The notes under the pieces: generated by a model
Told to the model about the DNA's origin: nothing
Databases searched by the model: none
What the model saw: the letters and a program-made list of their open reading frames with translations, nothing else
Shown: in pieces, positions 11,709-19,322 of the stretch
How the letters are laid out: each line of letters starts with the position of its first letter
Numbering within the stretch: position 1 is the stretch's first letter
Position numbers and translations under genes: made by a program
From: an uncultured Oscillospiraceae bacterium
GTDB lineage: Bacteria; Bacillota; Clostridia; Oscillospirales; Oscillospiraceae
Length of the DNA: 25,914 bases
Assembly (NCBI GenBank): GCA_910579595.1
Contig: CAJTVM010000036.1
Location: 1 to 25,914 of the forward strand
Direction: 5' to 3'

Positions 11709-11978
11709 ATGTATGAGACGCTTTGCTTATCTGCCCTCCCCGAAGGGGAGAGCGCATATGTGACAGAGATAAACGCCGGACCTGCCATGGACCGCCGGCT
11801 CACCGATTTGGGGCTGGTGCGGGGCACCCGGGTGACCTGTGTACTGAAAAGCCCCGCGGGCGATCCCTGCGCCTACCTCATCCGGGGAGCGCTCATCGCC
11901 CTGCGCCGGACGGACGCGGACGGGGTGACCCTGGAGCGGCAGGCCCAGGGGCATCCCACCGGGGTGGCGGCCACATGA
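11709..11978 (+). CDS. feoA: Ferrous iron transport protein A
   Basis: The 89-residue product is a small SH3-like cytoplasmic partner of FeoB. Family-typical segments are visible: MDRRLTDLGLVRGTRVTCVLKSPAGDPCAYLIRG-like, ending with the usual LRRTDADGVTLE strand. The start follows AAAGGAG with good spacing. The stop codon overlaps the feoB ATG (ATGA at 11975-11978), so the two are coupled. I see no convincing Fur box or consensus promoter in the 53 bp between the purL terminator and the ATG, although weak elements may be present. Confidence 0.9.
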   Translation: MYETLCLSALPEGESAYVTEINAGPAMDRRLTDLGLVRGTRVTCVLKSPAGDPCAYLIRGALIALRRTDADGVTLERQAQGHPTGVAAT

Positions 11979-13792
11979 GGCGGGTGGCGCTGGCGGGCAA
12001 CCCCAACGTGGGCAAGTCCACCCTGTTCAACGCCCTCACGGGCCTGCGGCAGCACACAGGGAACTGGGCCGGAAAAACGGTGGCCACCGCCAAAGGGGAA
12101 TATACCTTTGAGGGGGAGGAGTACCAGCTGATTGATCTGCCGGGTACCTACTCCTTGGCGGCCCATTCCCAGGAGGAGGCGGTGGCCCGGGACTACATCC
12201 AAAGCGGCCAGGCTGACGCGGTGGTGGTGGTGTGCGACGCCACCTGCCTGGAGCGCAACCTGATCCTGGTACTCCAGGTGCTGGAGCTGACGGGGAAGGT
12301 GCTGGTATGCGTCAACCTGATGGACGAGGCCAAGCGGCTGGGGGTGGATGTGGATCTGCCCGCCTTGTCCAAACGCTTGGGTGTCCCAGTTGTGGGAGCG
12401 TCCGCCGGACGGGAGCAGGGCCTGGACGATCTGCGGCAGGCCATCGCGGTACTGGTCAGCGCCGACGCCCCCGCCGCACCGGAGCGCGCCCCTGCCGAGC
12501 GGGTCACCCTGGCGGAGCGGTACGCCGCCCAGGTGGTACACTCCGCTGAAGCGGGCCGTCTGCGGCGGCAGCGGCGGCTTGATCGGTTACTTACCTCCAA
12601 AACCACCGGCATCCCGTTGATGCTGCTGCTGTTCGGGCTGGTGATATGGTTGACAGTGGCGGGGGCCAACGTGCCCTCCGCCCTGCTCACGGAGCTGTTT
12701 GCCCGTATTGGCACGGTGCTGGAGGGCTGGTTGGCTCCCGCTCCGGCGTGGCTGTCAGGGCTGCTGCTGGACGGGGTGTACCGGGTCACTACCTGGGTGG
12801 TGGCGGTGATGCTGCCCCCCATGGCCATCTTCTTCCCCCTGTTCACCCTGCTGGAGGATCTGGGCTATCTGCCCCGGGTGGCCTTTGTGATGGATCACGC
12901 GTTTCAAAAGGCAAAAACCTGTGGAAAACAATGCCTGACGATGTGTATGTCCCTGGGCTGCAACGCCTGCGGCGTCACCGGCTGCCGGATCATCGACAGC
13001 CCCCGGGAGCGGCTCATCGCCATTCTCACCTCATCCCTGGTACCCTGTAACGGCAAGTTTCCCACGCTCATCGCCCTCATTACCCTGTTCTTCGTGGGAG
13101 GGCGCACGGGGCTGCTGGCATCACTTGAGGGCGCGGCCCTGCTGCTGGCCACGCTGGTGCTGGGCGTGGCGGGGACGCTGGCCTGTTCCCGGCTGCTGTC
13201 CGCCACGGTGTTAAAGGGAATGCCCTCCTCCTTTGCCCTGGAGCTGCCCCCCTTCCGCAAGCCCCGCGTGGGGCAGGTGATTGTCCGCTCCATGCTGGAC
13301 CGCACCCTGTTTGTGCTGGGGCGGGCGGTGTCGGTGGCCGCCCCGGCGGGGGCGGTGATCTGGCTGACCGCCAACGTCACCGTGGGGGGCGTCTCCCTGC
13401 TGACCCACTGCACCGGGTTTCTGGATCCCTTTGCCCGGCTGTTCGGGCTGGACGGCGTGATCCTCATGGCCTTTATTTTAGGCTGGCCCGCCAATGAAAT
13501 CGTGCTGCCGGTGATGCTCATGGCCTACCTGGCCACGGGGAGCCTGGTGGAGTTTGACGATTTGACCGCTTTGGGGCAGCTGCTCACCCAGCACGGTTGG
13601 ACGTGGCTGACGGCCTGCTGCACCATGCTGTTCTCCCTGTTCCACTGGCCCTGCTCCACCACCTGCCTGACCATCTACAAGGAGACGGGCAGCGTGAAGT
13701 GGACGGCGCTGTCGGTGGCGCTGCCCACTATGATGGGGCTGGGGCTGTGCCTGATCCTGGCCACGGCGGCGCGGCTGCTGGGGCTGGCATAA
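11975..13792 (+). CDS. feoB: Ferrous iron transport protein B (short form)
   Basis: The 605-residue membrane GTPase imports Fe(II). The N-terminal G domain has G1 GNPNVGKS (8-15), G2 T35, G3 DLPG (54-57), G4 NLMD (114-117) and G5 around ASA (142-144). A short cytoplasmic helical region follows, then the gate domains with hydrophobic segments and the conserved CNACGVTGCRIIDSPRERL and VPCNGKFPTL motifs. It is shorter than E. coli FeoB (773), mainly at the C-terminal end and in the loop regions. An upstream open frame exists, but the ATG at 11975 matches the start of the G domain and overlaps the feoA stop. Ferrous iron uptake fits an anaerobe. Confidence 0.95.
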   Translation: MRRVALAGNPNVGKSTLFNALTGLRQHTGNWAGKTVATAKGEYTFEGEEYQLIDLPGTYSLAAHSQEEAVARDYIQSGQADAVVVVCDATCLERNLILVLQVLELTGKVLVCVNLMDEAKRLGVDVDLPALSKRLGVPVVGASAGREQGLDDLRQAIAVLVSADAPAAPERAPAERVTLAERYAAQVVHSAEAGRLRRQRRLDRLLTSKTTGIPLMLLLFGLVIWLTVAGANVPSALLTELFARIGTVLEGWLAPAPAWLSGLLLDGVYRVTTWVVAVMLPPMAIFFPLFTLLEDLGYLPRVAFVMDHAFQKAKTCGKQCLTMCMSLGCNACGVTGCRIIDSPRERLIAILTSSLVPCNGKFPTLIALITLFFVGGRTGLLASLEGAALLLATLVLGVAGTLACSRLLSATVLKGMPSSFALELPPFRKPRVGQVIVRSMLDRTLFVLGRAVSVAAPAGAVIWLTANVTVGGVSLLTHCTGFLDPFARLFGLDGVILMAFILGWPANEIVLPVMLMAYLATGSLVEFDDLTALGQLLTQHGWTWLTACCTMLFSLFHWPCSTTCLTIYKETGSVKWTALSVALPTMMGLGLCLILATAARLLGLA

Positions 13793-13795
13793 AAA

Positions 13796-13843
13796 ACACC
13801 CCGCTTGCTGGCAGTATAACATACTGCCTGGCAAGCGGGGTGT
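13796..13843 (-). terminator. Long hairpin terminator between convergent feoB and transglutaminase genes
   Basis: Two arms of about 22 nt pair: 13 perfect base pairs outside (ACACCCCGCTTGC with GCAAGCGGGGTGT), an internal mismatch, then GGCAGTAT with ATACTGCC and a 3-nt loop. On the minus strand a T6 run follows immediately, so it terminates the transglutaminase lipoprotein gene. On the plus strand it may stop feoB transcripts less efficiently because the downstream tract is mixed. Confidence 0.85.
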
Positions 13844-13868
13844 GGCTTCCTATTGCTTTCCCTGGTTT

Positions 13869-15266
13869 TCAGGGTCGTCCGTGGTCTTCCGCCGTGGCTT
13901 CGGGGACGTTGTCATAGTCCCATTGGTGGTTGGTTCGGGCCATGTAGTCGCTGGTGGTATTGAAATAGCGCCATTCCCGGCCGTTCATCGTGCCGTCCTC
14001 CCAGTACGGTACCTCCCAGGTGACGTCCACGCAGTACCACTCCCCGGCCAGCCGCAGCTGGTTCCAGGCGTGGTCCCCCGTGCTCTCCAAAGCCGACCCC
14101 ACCACGGTGATGCACTCGATCCCGGCCAGCTCCGCCAGCAGCTGGAACGTGGCTGCATAGCCCAGGCACACCGCCTTGCGGTTCACCAGCCCGCCATAGG
14201 GGGTATAGGACTCCCTGGGGGTTTCCGCCATCACATCGGTATGGGTCCAGTCGTACTCCACGTTTTGGATCACCCACTCGTAAATGGCCGCCTCTTTGGA
14301 AAAATCGTCCATGTCATCCGTCAGGATGCGTTCCAGCACGTCCTTTGCGTTGTCATAGATGGCCCGATCCTGCTCTGGCAGACCGGCGGGGTCGCCCATT
14401 TCCCAGGCGGCCAGGATGGCCGAGGTGTCGTAGAGGGACATATCCTCCTCGTTGGGCTGGGTATACCGGGCGCGCCCGGGGTGATCCGGGTCGGGCTCCC
14501 CTTTTGCTTCCGGGGATGAAATGTCAATGAACCATACGCCGTCCCCGATCTCCACGGGCTGGGGCGTGGCCGGGGGTTCATCCTGGGATTGCTCCGAACA
14601 GTATTGGTCAATGGCCCGAATGAGAGTCTCTTTAGCTTCATCCTTATTTTGGCAGCATAGAAAATACATAAATATCGTACTGCTCAATTTGGAAAAGCCG
14701 CCCGGCCTATACACACCAGCGGTGCTGCAGGTCAGTGCATTTTGATAGGGCTCCATATTTTCTTCCGGGAAGTAGAATATACCGCGCTCCTCGTCCCACG
14801 CCATAAAATGTTCCCGCAAGCGGTCGCCTTCGGTTTCATCATACAGCATTCGGATTTCCACGGCCGAATCATAGTCCGTTATATTCGTGCGCAGCACGGT
14901 GATCTCAAAGGAGAAGCTGCTGGTTCCGGCGGCCACAAAGCCATCTGTCACCAGGCCCGCGTCAATGCCGTAGGTCTCCTCGACCAGCCGGGAAAAGTCC
15001 TCCCCATCCTCGAACATGGTCACGGTATAACCCTCCAGCCCGGCCAGCTCGTCCCGGCAGCAGTCCAGCATGGTATCCCGCACCAGCGCCATCCCCGTGG
15101 CCGGTTCCGGCGTGGGTTCCGGGGTGGGCGTTGGCGGCGGCGCGGTCTGCTCCGGCAGGGCGCTGTCCGAAGGCTCAGATGAAACCGGGCCGCTCTCCTG
15201 CCGGCAGGCGGGCAGCAGGGTGAGAAAAAGCGCCGCAGCCAGCAGCAGGGAGAGGGCACGTTTCAT
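13869..15266 (-). CDS. Transglutaminase-like domain lipoprotein
   Basis: The 465-residue product starts with a lipoprotein signal (MKRALSLLLAAALFLTLLPAC, lipobox LPAC) and a Pro/Thr/Glu-rich linker (about residues 35-58). The N-terminal half is unrecognised. The C-terminal third has the papain-like transglutaminase core: Cys in NRKAVCLGYA, His in STGDHAWNQL and Asp in WYCVDVTWE, the complete catalytic triad. Such surface proteins usually act as proteases or cross-linkers, but the substrate is unknown. The ATG follows AAAGGAG. The small secreted protein gene lies 86 nt upstream on the same strand with no clear promoter between, so they may be co-transcribed. A strong terminator follows. Confidence 0.85.
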   Translation of the reverse strand: MKRALSLLLAAALFLTLLPACRQESGPVSSEPSDSALPEQTAPPPTPTPEPTPEPATGMALVRDTMLDCCRDELAGLEGYTVTMFEDGEDFSRLVEETYGIDAGLVTDGFVAAGTSSFSFEITVLRTNITDYDSAVEIRMLYDETEGDRLREHFMAWDEERGIFYFPEENMEPYQNALTCSTAGVYRPGGFSKLSSTIFMYFLCCQNKDEAKETLIRAIDQYCSEQSQDEPPATPQPVEIGDGVWFIDISSPEAKGEPDPDHPGRARYTQPNEEDMSLYDTSAILAAWEMGDPAGLPEQDRAIYDNAKDVLERILTDDMDDFSKEAAIYEWVIQNVEYDWTHTDVMAETPRESYTPYGGLVNRKAVCLGYAATFQLLAELAGIECITVVGSALESTGDHAWNQLRLAGEWYCVDVTWEVPYWEDGTMNGREWRYFNTTSDYMARTNHQWDYDNVPEATAEDHGRP

Positions 15267-15352
15267 AGTCGGCAGCTCCTTTGTCAGAAAATGGATGGCA
15301 AGCGGGACGCGGTTTAGAACCTAATAGGCGCACGCCCGCGCCAGCATAATGG

Positions 15353-15670
15353 TCAATTGTCATCCGGACAAGAAAGGATTTCAAAACCGGTCTCTTGGCT
15401 AGATACACGATAACCACAGCTGCTGTTGTCACAGTACTCATTAGTATAGGTAGTGTAGTCCCGAGCGAGATCCTCATGTAGACCATGAGCTGCCAAATAT
15501 GGATCTCCATAAAGTGTAAATGATGTGTCGTATACGGTGCCCACTGAACACTTCGGGCATCTTCTTACCGGAACACGCTGAGGAGCCGATGTTGCGAAGG
15601 CTGTGGTTGCCGTCAGGAAAAGCATCGAGAGGCAGATCATCCCTGAGACCAATTTTTGAAGTTTACGTAT
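15353..15670 (-). CDS. Small secreted protein with paired cysteines, apparent ATA start
   Basis: A short reading frame gives about 105 residues: a signal peptide (RKLQK, then VSGMICLSMLFLTATTAFA) and a mature part with CPKC and CDNSSC pairs that could bind zinc or form disulfides. The frame is open from a TTG at 15694, but that codon lies only about 7 nt after the predicted transcription start. An AAGAAGG ribosome-binding site sits downstream of it. The in-frame codon at the right distance after this site is ATA (15668-15670), so the true start is uncertain. The gene is clearly more AT-rich than its neighbours, which suggests separate origin. I do not recognise the family and give no function. 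Confidence 0.6.
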   Translation of the reverse strand: MRKLQKLVSGMICLSMLFLTATTAFATSAPQRVPVRRCPKCSVGTVYDTSFTLYGDPYLAAHGLHEDLARDYTTYTNEYCDNSSCGYRVSSQETGFEILSCPDDN

Positions 15671-15707
15671 TGTGTTACAGCCTTCTTTATACAATATGAT
15701 AATAATT

Positions 15708-15736
15708 ATTATATATTAGAACAGAAGATTTGTCAA
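15708..15736 (-). promoter_or_regulatory. Perfect-consensus sigma-A promoter of the small secreted protein gene
   Basis: On the minus strand TTGACA (15731-15736) and TATAAT (15708-15713) are exactly 17 bp apart in an AT-rich stretch. This is the best promoter in the window. Transcription would begin near 15701. Confidence 0.88.
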
Positions 15737-15792
15737 GTGCTACAAAAAAATTAAATTCATTCGCCACATAGACGACGCTGCCGGGTCTGGCA

Positions 15793-15823
15793 TAAAAATA
15801 CCGCCGGTCATCTGACCGGCGGT
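15793..15823 (-). terminator. Terminator of the O-antigen-ligase-like gene
   Basis: A perfect 11-bp stem, ACCGCCGGTCA (15800-15810) with TGACCGGCGGT (15813-15823), lies 4 nt after the stop codon. On the minus strand it is followed by TATTTTTATG. Confidence 0.92.
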
Positions 15824-15827
15824 TTCT

Positions 15828-17255
15828 TTACGCTTTTTTCGGTTTCGGCAGCTTGTTCTGCTCTCGGGTGCGGATCCACAGCTGCATCCCCGTGGCCAGC
15901 ACAAAGGTGGACACCGCCGGGGACACCAGCGCGTGGCCCGCCATGATGGCGATGGCAAAGCCGGCCAGGGTGCAGTACAGCAGCGTGCAGTAGCTCAGGC
16001 TGGACAGCCGCTGGAGCGGCCGCTTGAAGAATTGAATAATGGCGTAGATGATGAACGCGAAGTAGGGCAGGCAGTACACCGCGAAGCCCACCACGCCGTG
16101 GCGGATGAAGATGGCGGGCGGGTCCATTTCAATCATAAAGTGGATTTGCCGGCTGTAGGCGCCGGTGTTGGCATAGCCGATGCCCAGCAGCTTGCCGGCG
16201 ACGCCGCTCTCCAGAAACACCTCCACACTGGGGGAGGCGCTGGTCAGGCGTCGGCTGAGGATCTGATCCAGCTTCTGGACCGCCTTGTTTTCCGTAATGA
16301 ACTCCAGCAGCCAGGTGCCCTCGCTGGCCTCCTGAATTTCACCGGGCCAGTAGCCAAGAATCTCGTCGGATGGGACGTCGATAAGGTCGCCGTAGATGTC
16401 GTTGGTGTAATCCTTCAAGGCGGAAACCCGATAGAACCCCAAAATCAGCACCACCAGGGCCAGCAGCGCCGCCGCCTGTCCCAGTACCGCCGCCATGCGC
16501 TCTTTGCGCAGCCGGAACAGCGTCCACACCAGACCCGCCAAGGCGTACACCAGGTTGAAGGCAAAGACGATCTTGGTGCCGATGAAGTTGGCGCTGAAGG
16601 CCACCGCTGCCAGACACCACGCGATGACCAGCCCCTTCCACCACGTCTTTTGGGTGATGGAGGGCAGCATCTTGACACAATGGTACACCGTAAAGGGGGC
16701 GGTGAGGGCGATGATGCAGCCGATCTCGTTGGCGGCGTAGAACCAGCCGTTGTAGCCGTTGCCCGAGTTGACGTAAGAGGCGTTGCTGGTATTGGTCAGA
16801 TAGGCGATGAGGATCACGCTGCAATAGATGGCCCCCGCCGCCCCGATGGACTGGGTGGTGATGGCAAAACCATACTGCTTATAGATGCAGTACAGGAATA
16901 CCAGCACGAAGGGGGCGAAGAAGGTCTTGACCACCTCGGTGACATTGGCGAAGCACAGGGAGATGCCGTCCACCGTCAGCATATAGAGCATGAACAGCGC
17001 CAGGTAGCCCACCAGCGCCCCGAGGTAAATCATGGGCAGGCGCTTGCCCTCAAACTGGCTGACAAACACGGCGTACAAAAAGCCCAGCGCCATGAACAGC
17101 GCCCGCACCACCACGCCGGCGGTGATGGGGTGCCCGGCCTTGACGCCCTGGGCGGTGAGGATGTCCAGCAGGGGCTGGCAGAGGATATAAACCGTCAGGA
17201 TCAGCATCAGCCGTTCCCGGGAAAAATTCTGGATTTTGGTGCGCACAGACATCAT
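15828..17255 (-). CDS. O-antigen ligase/polymerase-like multi-spanning membrane protein
   Basis: The 475-residue product has about ten to twelve hydrophobic segments, for example RLMLILTVYILCQPLLDIL near the start and VGFAVYCLPYFAFIIYAII near the end. A large extracytoplasmic loop lies around residues 270-380. The layout and the GYANEIG-like segment (YNGWFYAANEIGCIIAL) fit the O-antigen ligase-like family (Wzy/WaaL type) of surface polysaccharide or teichoic acid polymerases and ligases. The frame is open to 17330, but the promoter (TTGCAT at 17322-17327, TATACT at 17299-17304) lies inside that extension. The start is therefore placed at the ATG at 17255, or the adjacent one at 17252, behind GGAAG. 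No glycosyltransferase genes are nearby, and the substrate is unknown. Confidence 0.75.
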   Translation of the reverse strand: MMSVRTKIQNFSRERLMLILTVYILCQPLLDILTAQGVKAGHPITAGVVVRALFMALGFLYAVFVSQFEGKRLPMIYLGALVGYLALFMLYMLTVDGISLCFANVTEVVKTFFAPFVLVFLYCIYKQYGFAITTQSIGAAGAIYCSVILIAYLTNTSNASYVNSGNGYNGWFYAANEIGCIIALTAPFTVYHCVKMLPSITQKTWWKGLVIAWCLAAVAFSANFIGTKIVFAFNLVYALAGLVWTLFRLRKERMAAVLGQAAALLALVVLILGFYRVSALKDYTNDIYGDLIDVPSDEILGYWPGEIQEASEGTWLLEFITENKAVQKLDQILSRRLTSASPSVEVFLESGVAGKLLGIGYANTGAYSRQIHFMIEMDPPAIFIRHGVVGFAVYCLPYFAFIIYAIIQFFKRPLQRLSSLSYCTLLYCTLAGFAIAIMAGHALVSPAVSTFVLATGMQLWIRTREQNKLPKPKKA

Positions 17256-17298
17256 TGGCTTCCACACTCCAACAGAGATTGGGTACACAGTGCCTTTA

Positions 17299-17327
17299 AG
17301 TATATTACAGATTGCGCCTGAATGCAA
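17299..17327 (-). promoter_or_regulatory. Promoter of the O-antigen-ligase-like gene
   Basis: On the minus strand TTGCAT (17322-17327) and TATACT (17299-17304) are 17 bp apart. The predicted transcription start, near 17292, rules out translation starts above that point. Confidence 0.7.
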
Positions 17328-17407
17328 CAAAAAATACCGGGCTGGCTCATAAAGATTTTGTTAATTGAATGCAGGCGGCAGTTTTTCATTTTAAAATTTT
17401 GGAATAA

Positions 17408-17444
17408 ACAGGGCCCCTGGATGCGGCGGCGTCCAAGGGCCTGT
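17408..17444 (-). terminator. Terminator of gltX
   Basis: On the minus strand ACAGGCCC-TTGGA pairs with TCCAG-GGGCCCTGT (one bulge), with a GC-rich loop, followed by TTTATTCC. It lies 33 nt after the gltX stop codon. The U-tract is short but the stem is strong. Confidence 0.7.
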
Positions 17445-17477
17445 TGCGTTACCGTAAAGGGCTGTTTATGGGTCCGT

Positions 17478-18995
17478 TCATCCGCCCAGCTTTTCCAGGC
17501 CCAGCTTCAGACGGCGCAGAGTCTCGTCCCGGCCCAGAATGCGGCAGATCTCCACCGCCCCGCCAGGGGTAACGGCCTTGCCCGCCGCCGCGATCCGCAC
17601 CGGCCACATGAGGGTGGCGTTCTTCACTGACAGCTTTTCCGCCAGTCCCACCAGCGCGCCGTGGATGGCGTCCTGGCTCCAGTCGGGCAGGGCCTCCAGC
17701 ACCGGGCATACCTGCTGGAGCATTTCCAGCGACACCTCGCTGTTGGTTTTGGACTTTTTATTGGTGAACAGATCCACCCCGTATTCCGGCAGGGCGTCGA
17801 AGAAGTCCACCTTCTCCGGGATGTCGGACAGCTTCTCGCACCGGGCCTGGAGCAGGGCGGCGATGGCGGCGGCGTCATACGCCTCGTTTTTCACCGCCCG
17901 CCGGATCCACGGTTCCGCCTCCCTGGCGAATTCCTCCGGCGGCAGGGCGCGCAGATAAGCGGCGTTGAAGTAGTTCAGCTTGTCCATATCGAAGGCGGAG
18001 GGGGACTTGGAAATGCCCTCGATCTCGAAGGCCCGGATCAGCTCGTCCATGGTGAAGAACTCCTGCTCGGCGATGTCTCCGTGGGGGGCCCAGCCCAGCA
18101 GGGACACGTAGTTCACCACCGCCTGGGACAGATACCCCTGGGCCACCAGATCCTGGTAGGAGGGGTCGCCGCAGCGCTTGGACATCTTGCGCACCACGCC
18201 GGTGGCGGGGTCATTGAACATCACCGACGAGCAGTGGACGTAGGTGGGGATCTCCCAGCCGAACGCCTCGTACAGCAGGTTGTACTTGGGCGCGGAGGAC
18301 AGGTATTCCGCCCCCCTCACCACATGGGTGATGCCCATCAGGTGGTCGTCAATCACGTTGGCGAAGTTGTAGGTGGGCAGGCCGTCGGATTTGATCAGGA
18401 TCTGGTCGTCCAGGTCGGCGTTGTCCACGGTAATATCGCCGTACACAGCGTCGTGGAAGGTGGTGTTCCCCTGGGGAATGCGCTGACGGATGACGGGGTG
18501 GGGGCGGCGGCCCATCTCGGCGTCGAACATAAGCTCCTTCAGCCGCTCGGGGGCGAGGGAGCGGCAGGGATCCTCCGCTTTTTCAAAATTGCCGCTGTCC
18601 TCGGCGGACTCCGTCTTTTCGCAGAAGCAGTAGTAGGCAAGCCCCTTTTCCACCAAAAGCTCGGCGTATTTTTTATACAGGTGCCTGCGTTCCGTTTGGA
18701 TGTACGGTCCCACCGGGCCGCCCACGTCCGGCCCCTCGTCCCAGTCCAGGCCGCACTGGCGCGTGGTGGCGTAGATCACGTCCACCGCGTCCCCTACCAG
18801 CCGGCCCTGGTCGGTGTCCTCGATGCGCAGCAGGAACTTGCCTCCGGCGTGCCGGGCAATGAGGTAGGTGTACAGCGCGGTGCGCAGGTTGCCTACGTGC
18901 ATATATCCCGTAGGGGACGGGGCGAACCGGGTGCGCACCTCGCCGTGGGGGATACGGCTTTCCAGCTCGTCGAACCAACTCATGTCCATTGCCAT
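17478..18995 (-). CDS. gltX: Glutamate--tRNA ligase
   Basis: The 505-residue class-I aminoacyl-tRNA synthetase charges tRNA-Glu (and possibly tRNA-Gln for later amidation). The HIGH signature is HVGN (residues 33-36) in RFAPSPTGYMHVGNLRTAL, and the KMSKS loop is KMSKR from residue 270. FLLRIEDTDQ is the usual glutamate-site segment. The length is typical. The frame is open to 19139, but the ATG at 18995 follows ACGGAGG by 7 nt and directly precedes conserved sequence. A promoter with a leader of only about 25 nt lies just upstream, so there is no room for a T-box. Confidence 0.97.
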   Translation of the reverse strand: MAMDMSWFDELESRIPHGEVRTRFAPSPTGYMHVGNLRTALYTYLIARHAGGKFLLRIEDTDQGRLVGDAVDVIYATTRQCGLDWDEGPDVGGPVGPYIQTERRHLYKKYAELLVEKGLAYYCFCEKTESAEDSGNFEKAEDPCRSLAPERLKELMFDAEMGRRPHPVIRQRIPQGNTTFHDAVYGDITVDNADLDDQILIKSDGLPTYNFANVIDDHLMGITHVVRGAEYLSSAPKYNLLYEAFGWEIPTYVHCSSVMFNDPATGVVRKMSKRCGDPSYQDLVAQGYLSQAVVNYVSLLGWAPHGDIAEQEFFTMDELIRAFEIEGISKSPSAFDMDKLNYFNAAYLRALPPEEFAREAEPWIRRAVKNEAYDAAAIAALLQARCEKLSDIPEKVDFFDALPEYGVDLFTNKKSKTNSEVSLEMLQQVCPVLEALPDWSQDAIHGALVGLAEKLSVKNATLMWPVRIAAAGKAVTPGGAVEICRILGRDETLRRLKLGLEKLGG

Positions 18996-19025
18996 GACAA
19001 AACCTCCGTAAACACGTTTGGGACT

Positions 19026-19054
19026 ATTATAAAAGGCGGGGGGGATTTTTGCAA
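19026..19054 (-). promoter_or_regulatory. Promoter of gltX
   Basis: On the minus strand TTGCAA (19049-19054) and TATAAT (19026-19031) are 17 bp apart. The -35 box sits immediately behind the U-tract of the upstream terminator. Confidence 0.8.
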
Positions 19055-19059
19055 GGGGC

Positions 19060-19086
19060 AAAACAAAAGCCGCCCTTGCGGGCGGC
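19060..19086 (-). terminator. Terminator upstream of gltX
   Basis: On the minus strand a perfect 7-bp GCCGCCC/GGGCGGC stem with a 4-nt loop is followed by TTTTGTTTTG. It ends whatever is transcribed leftward from 19823 or from the possible RNA gene at about 19206. Confidence 0.88.
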
Positions 19087-19206
19087 GGTAACGAGGCCGG
19101 GAACGGCTTCGGAGAATTTTGTCCGGGGGGCTCCGGCAAAGGCCGGAGCAGCCCCGGTTAAATGAGAGCAGGGAGGTTTTGGATCGTCGGGCTTTGTTTT
19201 CCTGAC
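19061..19206 (-). ncRNA. Possible small structured RNA between the unknown secreted protein gene and gltX
   Basis: An extended -10 element (TGG-TACACT, TACACT at 19213-19218 on the minus strand) would start a transcript near 19206 that ends at the terminator at 19060-19086, about 145 nt long. In its centre a very stable hairpin (19123-19158) joins GCTCCGGC and GCCGGAGC, with CCGG/CCCC outer pairs. Its 5' AAAACAAAGCC (19190-19200) is nearly complementary to the 3' GGCTTTTGTTTT tail (19060-19071). A closed end, open sides and a terminal hairpin recall 6S RNA in shape. I do not recognise the primary sequence, and a 3'-UTR origin is equally possible. Confidence 0.3.
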
Positions 19207-19322
19207 AAGGATAGTGTACCACAGCCGCTATGGAAAAGCCAGGAATATTTTGCGAATAAATTGTTAAATATTTATGAAGGACTCCAGGGAAATTGCTGGG
19301 CGTTTCGTCGAATCGGCGAAAT

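Noticed and set aside
13796..13843. The long inverted repeat as an insertion-sequence end or palindromic mobile repeat
   Set aside because: It lies between convergent genes and has a T6 run on the minus strand, so a terminator explains it. No target duplication is seen.
18996..19139. An N-terminal extension of gltX
   Set aside because: It spans the gltX promoter and the upstream terminator, and the ATG at 18995 has a strong ribosome-binding site.
19303..19321. The TTTCGTCG/CGGCGAAA hairpin as a terminator of the secreted protein gene
   Set aside because: The stem is good, but no U-tract follows on the minus strand.
18996..19322. A T-box leader for gltX
   Set aside because: There is no T-box sequence in this gap, and the gltX promoter leaves a leader of only about 25 nt.
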